Position numbers and translations under genes: made by a program | NCBI GenBank assembly: GCA_025504975.1 | Contig: JANUWI010000003.1 | Location: 3,286,001 to 3,350,000 of the forward strand | Direction of reading: 5' to 3' | From: Plenodomus lindquistii | Lineage: Eukaryota > Ascomycota > Dothideomycetes > Pleosporales > Leptosphaeriaceae | DNA length: 64,000 nt | Shown here: positions 48,041 to 60,301 of the stretch, one piece after another | Layout of the letters: each line of letters opens with the position of its first letter | How positions within the stretch are numbered: position 1 is the first letter of the stretch | Notes under the pieces: generated by a model | What the model was told of the DNA's origin: nothing | The model's database searches: none | The model's input: only the letters and a program-made list of their open reading frames with translations

Positions 48041-51000
48041 CGTTATTAATAATATTATAAAAAAAAACCTGTTTAAAAAAGAGTAATTACTAGTAGTCTA
48101 GTAGAAAACTATTAACGTGCTATAAATATAAAAAAAAAGGCTACTTTATATATAACTACTAATTTAGAAATAAAATTATACGCTAGGTTTATATAGTACA
48201 CATTAAAGTACTAAATAAAAATTTAAATAATAAATAGATAGTTATTTTTAGTATTAAACTACTTAATCTAGACTATAGTATAAGCTATTTAGATATCTCT
48301 AACACCTTTACTAGTACTTTAGATAAAGAAAAAAAAAACTACCTTTAATTATAAATATTAAAAAATAAATAAAAATAGAAGCTTTTTTAGAAAAGATTAA
48401 ATAATATAAAAATTTAGAATAATACTTAGAAACTTTAGATACTAAAAAATTACTACATAATATAGATTTAAATTACTCTAAAAAATATAACTCTATAAAG
48501 AAATATATTACTAAATATAAAAAAATAGAAAATTTTAAAGTATAGTACTAAGCTACTATACCTCTACTATAAATATAAACTGCTTTTATAAATAATAATT
48601 AATAGCTTAGTAATATAAAGAATTATTTAAAGTAAATAATTTAAAAGTTTATAAACTAGCTAATCTAAAATATTAAAGATAATATTACTATATTAAATAA
48701 ACACGTTAAAAACCTAATATATAAGTTATATATAACTTTTAATAATAAAGGATTAATAGTATAAATACTATAATAGCTAAAAAATACTTTAAATAAGTAG
48801 ATTATATATAGAGAAGTCTATAGTAATTACGTCTCTAAAGAACTATTATGCTCCTAGAATTAAATAGTATAAAACTATTATCTAATAAAAAAAGCCTATA
48901 AAATAGATAATACTCTAACTAGAAAGAATAATACTCTAAAAAAGAATTACTAGAGTATCTAATAAAGTAAAAGTAATAGATATCTAGACTATATAGATAA
49001 TTAGTAAAATAAATAATATAGTAGTATATTATAAAGTTTTTATACTTATAATATATATACTATCTATTATTTAAATAGAATAGAAATAGAATACTTTTTA
49101 TATTAGTTTTAATATAGTATATATTAACTATATAACTATATAAATAAAACTTACTCTAAGCACTTATAGAATAAACGTAAATAAAAGTACTTTCTAAACT
49201 TAAATAATAATAGAGCTTGCATTTAAATAAAGCTTATTATAAATAGAATATATTATTACTAAATGTAGTATATATACTTTAATCTAGAATATACAAAATA
49301 TATAGAAAAAAAATACTTCTATAAATTTAGAAATAAGTTTTTTTTAGATAAACGCTATATTTAAGCTTTATAAAATAATTAGTCTATATAGTATACATTA
49401 AAAAACTTACTAAACTTAAAGTAAAGTTTAAAAAATATACTATAATAACTATAATAGACTTATAATATAAATTAAACTTTATATCTATATATATAGTATA
49501 TATAGTAGAACTATAGCTACTAAAAAAATAAATACTTTACTCTATAAATGTAATTAATAGCAAGGTAATACCTAGTTAATTAGAGATTATTTATAAAGTA
49601 ATAGAATTAGATTTAATTATTAGAAATTACTAGAAATATATAGATATTAATATGTTTAGCCTTTTAATATATAATTTTATTTTTAGCTTTTTATAGTTTA
49701 TAAAATATAATTCTAGAATTAATTTAAAGTTAAAAAAGTTTTTATTTAAATACTATAGATTAAATATAACTATTAACTACCCTACGTATTATTATTATAT
49801 AATAGTAAATAAAAAATAAACTATAGTATATAATATAAAAAAAATTATTAAAAAATAATATCTAAATAAAAAATATAGATCTAGTTTTATAAACGCTAGT
49901 ATAGTACTACTAGGTTAATAGATAAAAAATAAAAAAAACTATATAATTTTAGAAATCTCTAAAAAGTATAAAGATTTTAAGTTACTTTTTTAGAAAAAAA
50001 TAAATGCAGCTATATTACCTAAATATAAGCTTTAGAATTATAAAATTATTCTATAAAAAAAAAGTAACTAACTTTTAAACTAATTTATAAACTATTAGAA
50101 AAAGTACTTAAAACGCTAAAAAACTATATTAAAGTTAATTTAAAAAAAGAATTTATTAGACCTTTAGAGTTACTAGTAGGCTACTCTATTCTTTTTATAC
50201 TAAAAAAAATTAGTAAGCTATAATTATACGTTAACTATTAGAAGTTTAATAATATTATAATAAAAAATTAATACCTATTATTTAATATAGTAGAGTTAAA
50301 AAATTAATTAGCCTATATAAAAATTTTTATAGTATTAGATTTATAAAGCGCGTATAACTTTATTTATATAAAAAAAATAAAAAATAGAAAACTATATTTA
50401 GAATACGCTATAGCTACTATAAATATATACTAATACCTATTAGTTTTACTAACGCTCTAGTAATATATTAGGCTTTTATTAATAATATTTTAAAAAAATA
50501 TCTAGATATATTTATTATTACGTACTTTAATAATATCTTTATATACTTAAATAATAAATAGAAATAGATCTAGTATATTAGATAAATTTAAACTATATTT
50601 AGCTAGTATAATTTATAACTAGAACTTTAAAAATATTCGTAGTATTATAAAAAAGTAGAGTTTCTAGAATATATAGTTAGTATTTATAGAGTAAAAATAT
50701 ATAAAAATAAAATAAAAGTAGTAATAAACTAGTCTATACCTAAAACTATAAAAAATATCTAGTTATTTTTTAGATTTATAAACTTTAATTTAGAGTTTAT
50801 TAAAGATTTTTTTTAAAAAGCAGCGCCTTTTATAAAGCTAACTAAAAAGAATTAAGTATAGAAATAGAGATAAACTAAAAAAGCTATATTTAATAATATA
50901 AAGTAGGTATATATAGAACTACTAATATTAGAATCTTTTTAAAGTAGTAAACTTTTACGTTTTAAAATAGATATATTAGATTTTATAATTAGTATAGTAG

Positions 51001-52046
51001 TATTATAAAAATAAAATAGTAAATAGTATCTAATTATATACTATTCTAAGAAATTTATAGTACCTAAAAAAAACTATAATATATATAATAAAGAATTTAT
51101 AGCTATTTTTAATATATTAGAGTACTAGTGTATCTATATAAAAAGCTACTTAAAACTTATAATATTTTTAAATTATAAAAGGTTTATAAGCTTTATAATA
51201 ATAAAAGCTTTTAATAAATTATAAATATAATAGTTAAAAATACTAGGCTAGTATAAATTTAAAATTATAAGTACTTTAAGTAAAAATAATAGTAAAGTAA
51301 ATACTTTTAGCTAAAAAATAAATATTATAGAATTTAAGTAAATAATTAAAAATATAATTTTTAAAGCTAATAAAATAAATTATTAGAATATACTAGAACG
51401 TTTAGTGTAGTACTAAAAATTGCATTTAAACTACTAGAAAAATTAGAAAAAGTAGTTATTTAAAGCTACTATAAAAACTCTATATATAGTTATCTAGATA
51501 TTTAATATACTATAAAACTAATCTAAAAAGATTACTAGTTTACTAATATAAAAAATAAAGTTATAGACTTTATTAGTAAATATATAGACTATTAGAAAAA
51601 TAAGTATAGTATATACATACTTTATAAAAAAATATAAATAATAGAACTTTTTTTTATATTTTAGAAAAATATCTCTATAGATTTTATATTATAGTTTAAA
51701 CTAATAACTTTTTCTATTAGAGGTTTAGCGCTACTTTAGCTGCGCTAGGCAGGTTCTAGCTAGCGCGTTTTAATTAGCTAGAAATACTATATTTCTATTT
51801 TTATATATAGAAAACTAGCTTTCTATATAATATTTTACCTCTAGAGTAAAATATAACTATTAATCTATATTACTATATTTAAGTTTTTATAGTATATTAT
51901 ATAAAACCTAATATCTAAAACTAGCTATAGAAAGTAAAAAAGCCTATACTAAAAGTATAATAAATATAAAATTAATCTAGAGTATATAACTATAGTATTA
52001 CTATAATAGCTATAGTACTATACTATAATTAATAAAGTATATACTA
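48041..52046 (+). mobile_element. Ty3/Gypsy pol remnant, LTRs not found
   Basis: Plus-strand relics in order: a gag-like region (about 48240-49050), a reverse transcriptase at about 50100-50800 with KEFIRPLE and a VNY.KLNNI block, and an RNase H region near 51030-51230 (YYSKKF...YNIYNKEF.AI). The YxDD box reads YFNN at 50523-50534, as expected when GAC codons are changed by RIP. An integrase region is not convincingly present after RNase H. The remnant fills the gap between the two Fot1-like copies. It differs from the element at 37316-46946. Confidence 0.72.
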
Positions 52047-52048
52047 TA

Positions 52049-53882
52049 TTCTACTAGTTAACCTAATAACCTAGTAAATCTAATAGTTTTCTTTAGTATT
52101 ATAAATACTAAGTTTTTAATTATTATTATTATTACTATTAATATCTAACTCTACTACTATAGAGCTTGCATCTAATTTAGAAGTACTTTCTAAACTTTTC
52201 TAGTATATATAAGCGTTATGCCTAGTTTTTCTATAATTACTATAGTATTAGATACCTAGTTAAGTAGGTATTTAACTACTACTACTACGTGTATATTTTA
52301 ATAAAGTAGGTACTATAGTTAAAGCTATAGCAGCCTATAATCTAGTACTATATTTAAAAGTACCTCTATATTAGATCTACTTTTTTTTATACTTTTTTTT
52401 TTATTATCTCTACTAATTGCTTTTTAACTTTATAGATATAGGCTTAAAAAAAGTATTTTAGTATAGTATTAGTTTAGCTTTTTTTATAAACTATAAAAAG
52501 CTAGCTTATATAGTAATAGATAACTAAATAAAAAACTTATATATAAGCTTTAACTAAAATCTAAATTTATAAGTATTATTTAGAGTTTTAGATTACTATA
52601 AGTTTACTAGTAGAGAGAGTTAAAGTAAAATATATATCTAGAAATTAATATAATCTAGTACTACCTACGCGTTAGTTAGAACTAGCTCTAATACTTTAAA
52701 GGCCTTTTAATAGTTATTAACTATAAACACGTTAAAAAACGCGTTTTTAAAAACTAGAAAAAAGCTATTTTTATTAATATAGAAAACGTGTTAGTGTGCT
52801 AAATTTTACACGCGCTAGAAGTATTTATATTTTAATAGTAAAAAATATACTATATTAAATAGCTAGAGAATATAGAATAAATAAAGAGGTATATAGAGTA
52901 TTAGAATCTTATTTTCTATATAGTAGTTTTTAAACCTTTAGTTAAAGTAGCTTTTATAGCTATCTAAAATTAGTAACTAGTATATCTCTACCTTTTACAC
53001 CTTTATATACGTGTTAAAGTGCTTTAACTACTCTAGTTTAAACATATTATTTATCTAGCTATTTTTAGAGACTAATAGTTTCTAGTTATAAAAAATACTA
53101 GCTTTTTTATACTATATAGAGATATGTATACGTTTTTTATAGATAATAAAAAATAGAGTTATATTCTCTAAAGTATATATACTATAGATAATAGTAATCT
53201 ACTTCTAATTACCTAGCTAAATAAAGTCTAGCTAATTATATTTTTTAGAGCTTATAATAACTTTTATAGATTTTATTATACCTATCTAGAAGCTAGTTTT
53301 ATTAAAGTTATAGACGTTATTATTCTAGATACTATACTTAGCTTTTATTTTATCTATAAATTTAAACTACGCGCTAATAATCTCTAGATTTTTCTACTTT
53401 ATTCTCTACCTATTTTTTATTTAGTTAAATGCTATTTTAAACTTGCCTAAGCGTATTATAAAGCGTTTAGCCTAGTATTTACCTACTAGTATTCTATTAT
53501 ATACCTCTAGTATTTTATTAGCTATATTTTCTATTTTATATAGCTAGAGCGTAAACTATTATAAATTAAAGTTAAAAATATATTAAATAATTATCTATTT
53601 TTTAGTAGTAGTAAGTTTCTAAATACTAGGTTAAGTTTAAAAACGTAGTAGAATTTCTCTAATCTATTTAGAGAGCTTATAATAACTAATACTAAAAGCA
53701 GTAGTAGCGTGTTAGTAGCTCTAAAATTAGCTAGCTATAAAAGCTATATAAATAAGCTTAAGTTAACTTTTATTCTAAATTAATATTATATTGCGTTATA
53801 AAGGTATTTAATAGAAAGTGTAGTATTTATAATACTAAAGAAAACTATTAGGTTTACTAGGTTATTAGGTTAACTAGTAGAA
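52049..53882 (-). mobile_element. Fot1/Pogo-like DNA transposon, copy 2
   Basis: An 1834-bp element with nearly perfect 62-bp inverted repeats (52049-52110 and 53821-53882) and flanking TA at 52047-52048 and 53883-53884. The interior is collinear with copy 1. On the minus strand a DDE transposase relic is readable through stops: a W-N-N-x-x-Y-N-F block followed by GI..SIKV near 53312-53240, then a G-N-x-x-W-I-T-I-I-like block. It contains the uninterrupted version of the site (TTAG, 52791-52794) occupied by the LTR element in copy 1. Confidence 0.88.
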
Positions 53883-53884
53883 TA

Positions 53885-56800
53885 TATTAATTCTTTAGTT
53901 AATTCTATTTATTATACTTTTTTTTATTATATATATAGTAAAGCTTTATTACTATAACTATAGAGTAGAATTTATCTACGTATAGTTTATAGTATAATAT
54001 ATAGTAATTAAATTAGTTATACTAGATATCTATACTAGTAATTAAACTTTCTAATTATTTAAAAAATAATAAATAGTTTTATAGAAAAAAGTCTAGCTTA
54101 CTACTAAATAATAGGTAAAACTATAAGTATAAAGTATTTTAATTATACTCTAGCTATCTAATATATTAGTTTACTATAGTTTAAAAAATTACTAAAAAAA
54201 TATTTATACTTCTACGCCTATAGTTTTCTATTATAAATATACTATTTTTATACTATTTACATAGATATACTAGTTTATTTAAAGGTTTTTTAATATTTAT
54301 AGGTACTTTTTTTTAGAGTCTAAATAATATTATTAAACTTTAAATCTAATTTATATTTTAAGCTAGTAGCTGATTTATATTTACTATTTACTAATTTAAG
54401 CCTAGTAAATATAGTACTTTTAGTTATCTAATACTTCTAAATATAGAAGAGATTTATAGCTTTAATAAAAAGTTTAAGCCTATAATTCTAGAGTATATAA
54501 CTTATAACTTAAATAGTATTTATAACTATAATATTAGTAATATATAAATAGAGTATTTTAAATAGTTTAAACTTTTATATATACGTTTTATATATAAAAA
54601 CTTTAACTTTATTAAAGTATTTAAATAAAATAGAGAATACATACACTAGTTAAACTAAAAATTTCTTTTAAAAAATAACTCTATAACTATAACGTATATT
54701 ATTATAATAGATAATAAAATATTAAAAGTTATTAAAAATTATTTATATAAAATCTACTAGAATATAATCTAGATAATAGCTTTTTTATATAAATACGTTT
54801 TTACTATAAATATTACCTACGCGTTTATAAATAGTACTATTAATAACTTTAAATATACTACATTTAAACCCTATTATAAATATTTAAATGAAAAGTCTAG
54901 AAAGTAACTATCTATTAATAAAAAGCCTATATTTATAGAACTATACAGAAAATTTTATAATACTAAAAATATTATTAAATAACTAAAAAATTAAATTACT
55001 ATATTAAAGTCTAGCTCTAAATACTAAAACTCTAAATATAAAAATCTAGAGAGAGATCTAGCCTAGAAAAAAAAAGAGGCTAACTACTACTACTAAAGTA
55101 GTCTAGCTAAGTAAAAGAAATTAAAGTAATTTACTATTACTTCTAGAAACTTAGCTATAAAGCTTAACTAAGTAAATATTAACTTAAAAAAAAGTATAAA
55201 GAAGTTAATTTATTAGTTACTATAATTAACTATATCTAGTTTAGTTTTTAGCTTTATACCTCTATTTTTTTATATTAACTAAAACTAGATTATTTTAATA
55301 ATATTTATACTAGTAGATCTAACTAGTCTAATCTATATAGTAATTATTCTTTTAGCCTACTAAAATAAGTTTAATATAATAGGATTAATAATAATTTTTA
55401 TAGACCTTTTTTATTTAATATATAATAGACTATAGAGGGCTAGTATAATAGTTTAAAAATATAAAGTACTAAAAGGCGTCTAAATTAGCTTAAAAGTATA
55501 TAGAAATACACGTAGATTAAAAAGCTAAATAAATTATATTTTTATAGGCTTTATATAAAAAAATTAAAAAATTATACTTTTATAGTTCTATTAAAAAAGT
55601 AAGCTATATAGAGTAGAATTTAGTAGTAGTTCTAGACTTTTATAAAGTTTTTTTTTTTTTTTTTTACTATATTAGTATGTAGGTAATAGTAGAGTAGAGA
55701 TTTTTATAAAATCTAAACTAGATATAGTATAAAAGTAGTTTAGGTAAAAATTAGTATAGTTTTCTATTTTTAATAAGTTTATATAAAAAAAAATAAAAGT
55801 AGTTTATAAAAAAGCTTTTATAACTAAAAGTTATTATTATAATAGAATATAGCTTTATTATATTACCTTTTACTTTAGATTAAATAGTTCTATATCTAAG
55901 TATTCTCTATATAACCTTTATCTAGAGTCTATTCTAGAATTATTATTTTATTAAAGTAAATATAACTTTCTATTTACTATTTATTAATAATTATTATAAT
56001 AACTACTAAATCTAGTAGTTACTCTAGTAGAATATAATAATTTTTTAAATATTATAATTTTTTTTTACTTTTTATACTTTATACCTCTATTATATATACT
56101 CTATTACTATTTATTATTACCTCTAATACTAATATTAAATAGCTTTTATAAAAATGCCTATTTTTATACTTCTATTTATATACTTTTTAGCCTATTAGAT
56201 TTTTTATTAACGCTCTATTTAGGCCTAGTTCTATAGTAAATTTAACTTTATATATTTATTTAAATTAGTAAGTTTAAAAAAGTGTGTTTATTACACGCTT
56301 CTAAATAAAAATTATAAACTAGTAAGTAACTATTTTTTTTTACTAGTTTAGAGCTTTTTTTAACTTTTTTAAATACCTATATATATAGAACTAGAATATA
56401 ACTAAATTATAATAGCGCTTTATAATTTTAAAAGGTTTACTATATAGACTATACTAGTTAATAAAAATAAAATAAAAAAGTTTAAAACTAAACTAGTAAA
56501 TATAAAAGCTATAGCTAGTTTAGCTATAAAAATATTAGCTTTTATAGTATAGATAGTAACTATATAAGTTACAGGCTTTAGCGTAACTAATATAATACTA
56601 GTAAACTACTATATATAATAGAAAAAGCTTTAAAACTTATATAAAAAGGTTTTAGACTTATATTAGAAAATATAGCTTTTTTAAAAAAATATAATAGCTT
56701 TAGCTGCTACTTTTTCTAAAAAAGCTCTAAATTTTCTAGTAGTAAAAAAAAATATAGACTTATTTATAAGTCTAATAGAAAGTTTTTAAAGTATTAAAAT

Positions 56801-59800
56801 GCTAAAAACTCTAAATTAAATAAAATATATACTATTTTCAATAGTAAAATAGAAATTAAATAGTTATAGTAGTAGATAAATAAGTTTTAAAAAGCTTTTA
56901 TATCTATTTATAATAGTTAGTTTACTAAACTTAAAGTTTTATTAGTAAAAACTATATACTAGTTTTATATATTAGCTATATCCTTTATATATTTATAATA
57001 AAAAAACTATTAAATTTATAAAATATAATTATTTACTAACTATAATATTTGTTTTATTTTCTTTTATATCTAAAGCTATTTATATAGTGCCTAAAAAGGT
57101 TCTAAATAATTAGAATACTTCTAGTAGAAGTTTTATAGTTTATAGAAAAAGTTTATAAAATTAGAGACTAGATACTAGATTAGGTCTAGATTATATTCTA
57201 CCTAGCTAGCTTTATATTTAAATTTATTTTAAATAAGTTTACTAGTAAATACTTTTTTAATTTTCTACTTTTTTATATTTTATATAAAAGTAGCTAGTAG
57301 CTTTAAAGCCTTTTATTCTAGAAAAAGATTATTAGAGTTTTATAGAGAATATTAGATATAAACACGTTATATATTTTAGAGTCTAGAAAAAGTTTAAATC
57401 TATAGAAATATCTAATTTATTTAAAAACTTTAAAAAAAAATTTCTATAGTTTAGATAACTTTTACCTAGGTTTTATAGTTATTAGATTAGTAGTAAAAAA
57501 ATAGACTTTATCTCTAATTCTCTAGTTAATAGAATATTAATAGGCGTTAATAGTAAAATATATTAAATTTTATACTTTTTTTATATTTTTTTTAGTTTAT
57601 TTCTAAATATTATATATTTAGGTAGCTAGATTATAAACCTTCTAGTAGTTAAGTTTTTTAATAGAATTAGCTACTTTTAAATACTGCTAGTTCTAGCTCT
57701 ATTAGAGTTTAAAACTATATAAAAAGTAGTATAGTGCTATTTCTATTAATATATATAAATATATTATTTAGGTTTAGTCTATAACTAAAAAAAGTTTACT
57801 TTAGTTATTCTAGTAGTATATTATAAATAGCTATAGGCGTTACTTAATATATTTATTTATAATTTTAGTTTAGCTATTAGTTTATTTATAATAGATAGTA
57901 AAGAGTTATATTTTAATATTTATAATCTAATAGAATTTAGACTAGAATTAGAAAATAAACTAGGTGCTGTAGTTAGAAATAATACTTTTAAAAATATATC
58001 TAAACTAGTATATCTATTATAGAAATAGTTAAATAAAAATTTAAATATTTATTATTTTATAGTATAGTATTATAATTATTTATTTAGAAAGTTAATTAAT
58101 AATTACTAAAATCTAATTATAGCTGTATTAGTTTCTAAAAAAAAATCTAAAGTCTATTATAAAATATTATATAGATTTCTTTAAAATTAGTAAAAAGTAG
58201 AAAAACTTTTAGATTTAGATTTATTTTACATAAAATCTTTAGTAGGTAATATAGTTACGCACGTAATATTTCTAAATAGCTTCTATTTTTTTCTAGTAGT
58301 ATTATTATATAAGTAACTAGTAAATTTTTATAGTACTAGAATAAACTATAAATATTTAATTATATACCTTTTTAATAATACGTGTATAGAGTAGTAAGTA
58401 TAAAGAAATATAAAAATAGTTACTATAAAAAAAAGTCTATTATCTATCTAATACTAGAATAGTAATAAAAATCGTTTTTTTTTAAAAACTATTAGTTTTT
58501 TTTTAATAAAGCTTCTATTAGTTCTAAAAAATCTAGTAATATTATTAGAGTTAGTTAAAAAAAAATAATAGTTATTTATAGAGAGAACTTTAGATATTAT
58601 TTTACTAGTTTAAAGTTAATATAGCTATATAGCCTAGCTAGGTTAAAAAAAACTAAAAAGTAATTATTTTACTAAACTACTTTAAAATTTTTTATATTTT
58701 ATTTTTATTAACTAAAAATATCTATGCGTTTATTACTTTTACCTAGAGTATATTTAATTTAGAAGTTAAAAAAAGCTATAAACTTAGCCTAGTTAGTTTA
58801 TTATTTATTTAAAACTTTTATATTAAACTTAGTTAAAATTTTAGCTTTATTTAGATAGATTAGTAAATTATCTATTTTTAAAATTAAATAGGCGTTTTTT
58901 TAGGTAAACTAGTTAAACTTATAGTAGTTAATATAAATATAGAATAACTTATTAGATTTATAGATATAGAGAATAGAAGAAATAAAAAAGCTATAACTAG
59001 TCTCTATAAATCTTTTCTATAAATCTTTCTAGACATACTTTTTAATAGCTTTTAAGTCTTTAGTATTATACTTATATAGAGGGCTAAAGTTATTAGATAA
59101 AGGTTTATTTAGCATAATCTTATAGTTATATAGTTAGTATTCTAGTAGTTTCTTTATAGCTAATAAACTAAATATATTTTAATACTACTAGTAGTAAAAA
59201 GAAAGTTAGTTCTAGATTAAATAGTTATTTTTTTAAATATCCTTTCTATTATAGTTTTTAAAAATCTAGTTAATTTAATACAGGCTAGTAGTAAAAAACT
59301 TATTTTTTTTCTTTTTTATATTAAAATAAAAAGTATTAGTAGAAATAATAGTAACTTAGAAACTAGAAAAAGTATTAAAAAGTTTTTAAAGTAGGTCTAG
59401 TTTTAATATCTCTAAAGAGATATTCTAGTATTATAGAGCTTTAAAAATTCTATAAATAAAATTAATTAAAGAGTATAGGCTACTAGTTTTCTAATATAAC
59501 TTTTTTTTCTATAAAGCGTTTTATTTTTTAATATTAAAAATAACGTGCTTTTTTAGTATTCTTTAATAGAGTTATATAAAAATTAAAAGAGTAAAAATAT
59601 AGATTTTAAAGTAAATAGCTAGCTACTATAACTAGAATCTATCTATATCTAGTAGAATTTTAAACTTTTTTAACTATTATAATATAATAATTACATTTTA
59701 AGCGTCTAGATTAAGTATAATAAATAGATAGTTTAGAATTTTTTATGTATTAATAATTATATAGAGATAGATATATTCTATAACTAGTAAAAAAAATTAG

Positions 59801-60299
59801 TTTTTAAACCCTCTAACTATTACTAAATAAAGTAGTTTTTAAACTTTAATTTAAAATAAAAAAAATAAAAAAATAATAATATATAAATTTAAAAAAAATA
59901 TTTTAAGGTACTAGTATTAATAAATAATAGTAGTTTTATACCTATGCCTAGGTTATATAAAATAGTAGATATAAAAAAATAGAAACTTTAAAATAGTTTT
60001 AAAAAATTAAAGTTTAATAGATTATTTTTTTAATTTAATTTTAAATAGTATAATACTTTTAGAACTACTTATTTTCTATTTAATTTTTTTTTAGGTCTAG
60101 TATTTTAGTAGTATTATAATATTAGTTATAGTAATTTTTTATTATAATTTTTTTTACTTATAATAATAGATATTTATTAGTATAGTATTCTAGTTTACTA
60201 TAGTTATAGTAGTTATCTAGTATTTTTTTAAAAGCTAAAGTAGCTATTATTTACTATAAAAGTACTATAGTAGATTATAGAAAGGTTTAGAAAGCTATA
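53885..60299. repeat. Unclassified RIP-mutated repeat sequence
   Basis: About 6.4 kb of the same AT-rich, CpA-depleted composition. No LTR pair, inverted repeat or readable domain was recognised with confidence. It includes a pure T tract of about 18 bases near 55650. It may hold one or more retroelements truncated or too mutated to identify by eye. Confidence 0.55.
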
Positions 60300-60301
60300 T
60301 A

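Noticed and set aside
36562..53882. The two 1.84-kb repeats as LTRs of one large Gypsy element
   Set aside because: Each copy has its own 62-bp terminal inverted repeats, flanking TA and a Fot1-type transposase relic, so they are separate DNA transposons.
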